NCBI GenBank assembly: GCA_030432235.1
Contig: JAUIHT010000004.1
Span: 248,001-312,000 of the forward strand
DNA from: Verrucomicrobiia bacterium
GTDB taxonomy: Bacteria; Verrucomicrobiota; Verrucomicrobiia; Opitutales; Cerasicoccaceae
Reading direction: 5' to 3'
Length of the DNA: 64,000 nt
In this document: piece by piece, positions 63,584 through 64,000 of the stretch
Layout of the letters: each line of letters starts with the position of its first letter
How positions within the stretch are numbered: position 1 is the stretch's first letter
Notes under the pieces: model-generated
What the model was told of the DNA's origin: nothing
Database searches by the model: none
Seen by the model: only the letters and a program-made list of their open reading frames with translations
Made by a program: the position numbers and the translations under genes

Positions 63584-64000
63584 TTAGCTGTCGGCATGCT
63601 CACTCACACCCTTTCCGTGTTGAAGGCCCATTTGTTCAAAGGGAATCGGTTTGAAGTTTTTTGCCCGTGTAATCACTTCGGCTAAAGGCGGCTCCTGCAG
63701 CATGGCCAAGCTGAAAACCTCGGCAGGCAGCTCAAGGGTCTCGGTTTGATTGCCCTCCTGGAGGACATCCCCGTCCTTATCGAAGCCCACTTCACCGTGA
63801 CTGGTAAGCACATTCCAACCGATATTGATAAAAAGATTGTCACGCACGTAGTTGATGCGCGTGTCAACATCCACGTAGCCGTCCAAAGCCGGGTAGCGGT
63901 CGGAATAAGGCGGGCAGGTGATATCCACATCCTCAAAGAGCCGCTTTTGCCAGAGAACGCTGGTACGGCGCCTTTCCCAGCGCTTTGTCGCCAACAAGTA
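63584..64000 (-). CDS. C-terminal part of a secreted-type beta-helix or related glycan enzyme (cut by window edge)
   Basis: The frame is open through the right edge of the window (the residue before the apparent TTG start is Tyr), so only the last 138 residues are seen. The text Y-P-A-L-D-G-Y, R-I-N-Y-V-R-D-N-L-F-I-N-I and P-A-E-V-F-S-L-A resembles the last rungs and tail of right-handed beta-helix glycan enzymes. It heads the operon as seen here. Family and activity remain unknown. Confidence 0.55.
   Translation of the reverse strand, partial: YLLATKRWERRRTSVLWQKRLFEDVDITCPPYSDRYPALDGYVDVDTRINYVRDNLFINIGWNVLTSHGEVGFDKDGDVLQEGNQTETLELPAEVFSLAMLQEPPLAEVITRAKNFKPIPFEQMGLQHGKGVSEHADS

Noticed and set aside
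1-64000. CRISPR array, rRNA genes, transposase-bearing IS element or SusC/SusD pair.
   Set aside because: None was seen on reading both strands; the mobile signals are limited to the integrase and intron remnants.

Overview
The window reads as a chromosomal stretch of a Verrucomicrobiota bacterium, most likely an Opitutae-type polysaccharide degrader (my inference from gene content). The pointers are two secreted proteins with PEP-CTERM tails (VPEP...FRRRK), type II-secretion-like pseudopilins with the G-F-[ST]-L-V-E-L-L signature, many secreted right-handed beta-helix proteins, S1 sulfatases, LacI and GntR/LacI-type regulators, and no SusC/SusD pair.

Layout. 1-19.7 kb: a partial mannitol-1-phosphate-dehydrogenase-like gene, a GH36 alpha-galactosidase and a LacI regulator (+), then two very large secreted beta-helix proteins (-), then a seven-gene minus-strand operon (PEP-CTERM protein, two beta-helix proteins, pseudopilin, GH4 glycosidase, MDR and SDR dehydrogenases) headed by its own LacI regulator. 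20-41 kb: a second catabolic block with a beta-helix protein, a DUF4380-like protein, an SGNH / FAD-oxidoreductase / SGNH operon, a 1308-residue LamG-plus-barrel protein, an ADP-ribosylglycohydrolase-fold protein, a pseudopilin, a GntR/LacI chimeric regulator, a GH78 rhamnosidase and a sulfatase. 41-42.7 kb: a scar with a decayed sulfatase tail, an N-terminally truncated tyrosine integrase whose coding sequence contains an antisense tRNA 3' end, and another orphan tRNA 3' fragment. 42.7-53.2 kb: genes of a more housekeeping or stress character (RRM protein, desaturase, GH130 + GT4 + small protein operon, DUF3309 + lone PTS enzyme I + transglutaminase, NarL-type two-component system). 53.2-54.4 kb: no convincing gene, with a group II intron remnant that has lost its reverse transcriptase. 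54.4-64 kb: a second sulfated-glycan locus with three sulfatases, a GH151-like fucosidase, a GPH-type symporter and a beta-helix protein cut by the window edge.

How it may work together (inference): secreted beta-helix enzymes cut a sulfated, probably rhamnose/galactose/fucose-containing polysaccharide outside the cell. Oligosaccharides enter through the GPH symporter. Cytoplasmic GH36, GH4, GH78, GH151 and three sulfatases without signal peptides finish the work, which implies import of still-sulfated fragments.

The strongest non-gene signals are three families of palindromic operator-like sites, each matched to a neighbouring regulator, and a run of C residues directly in front of the start codon of at least seven catabolic genes.
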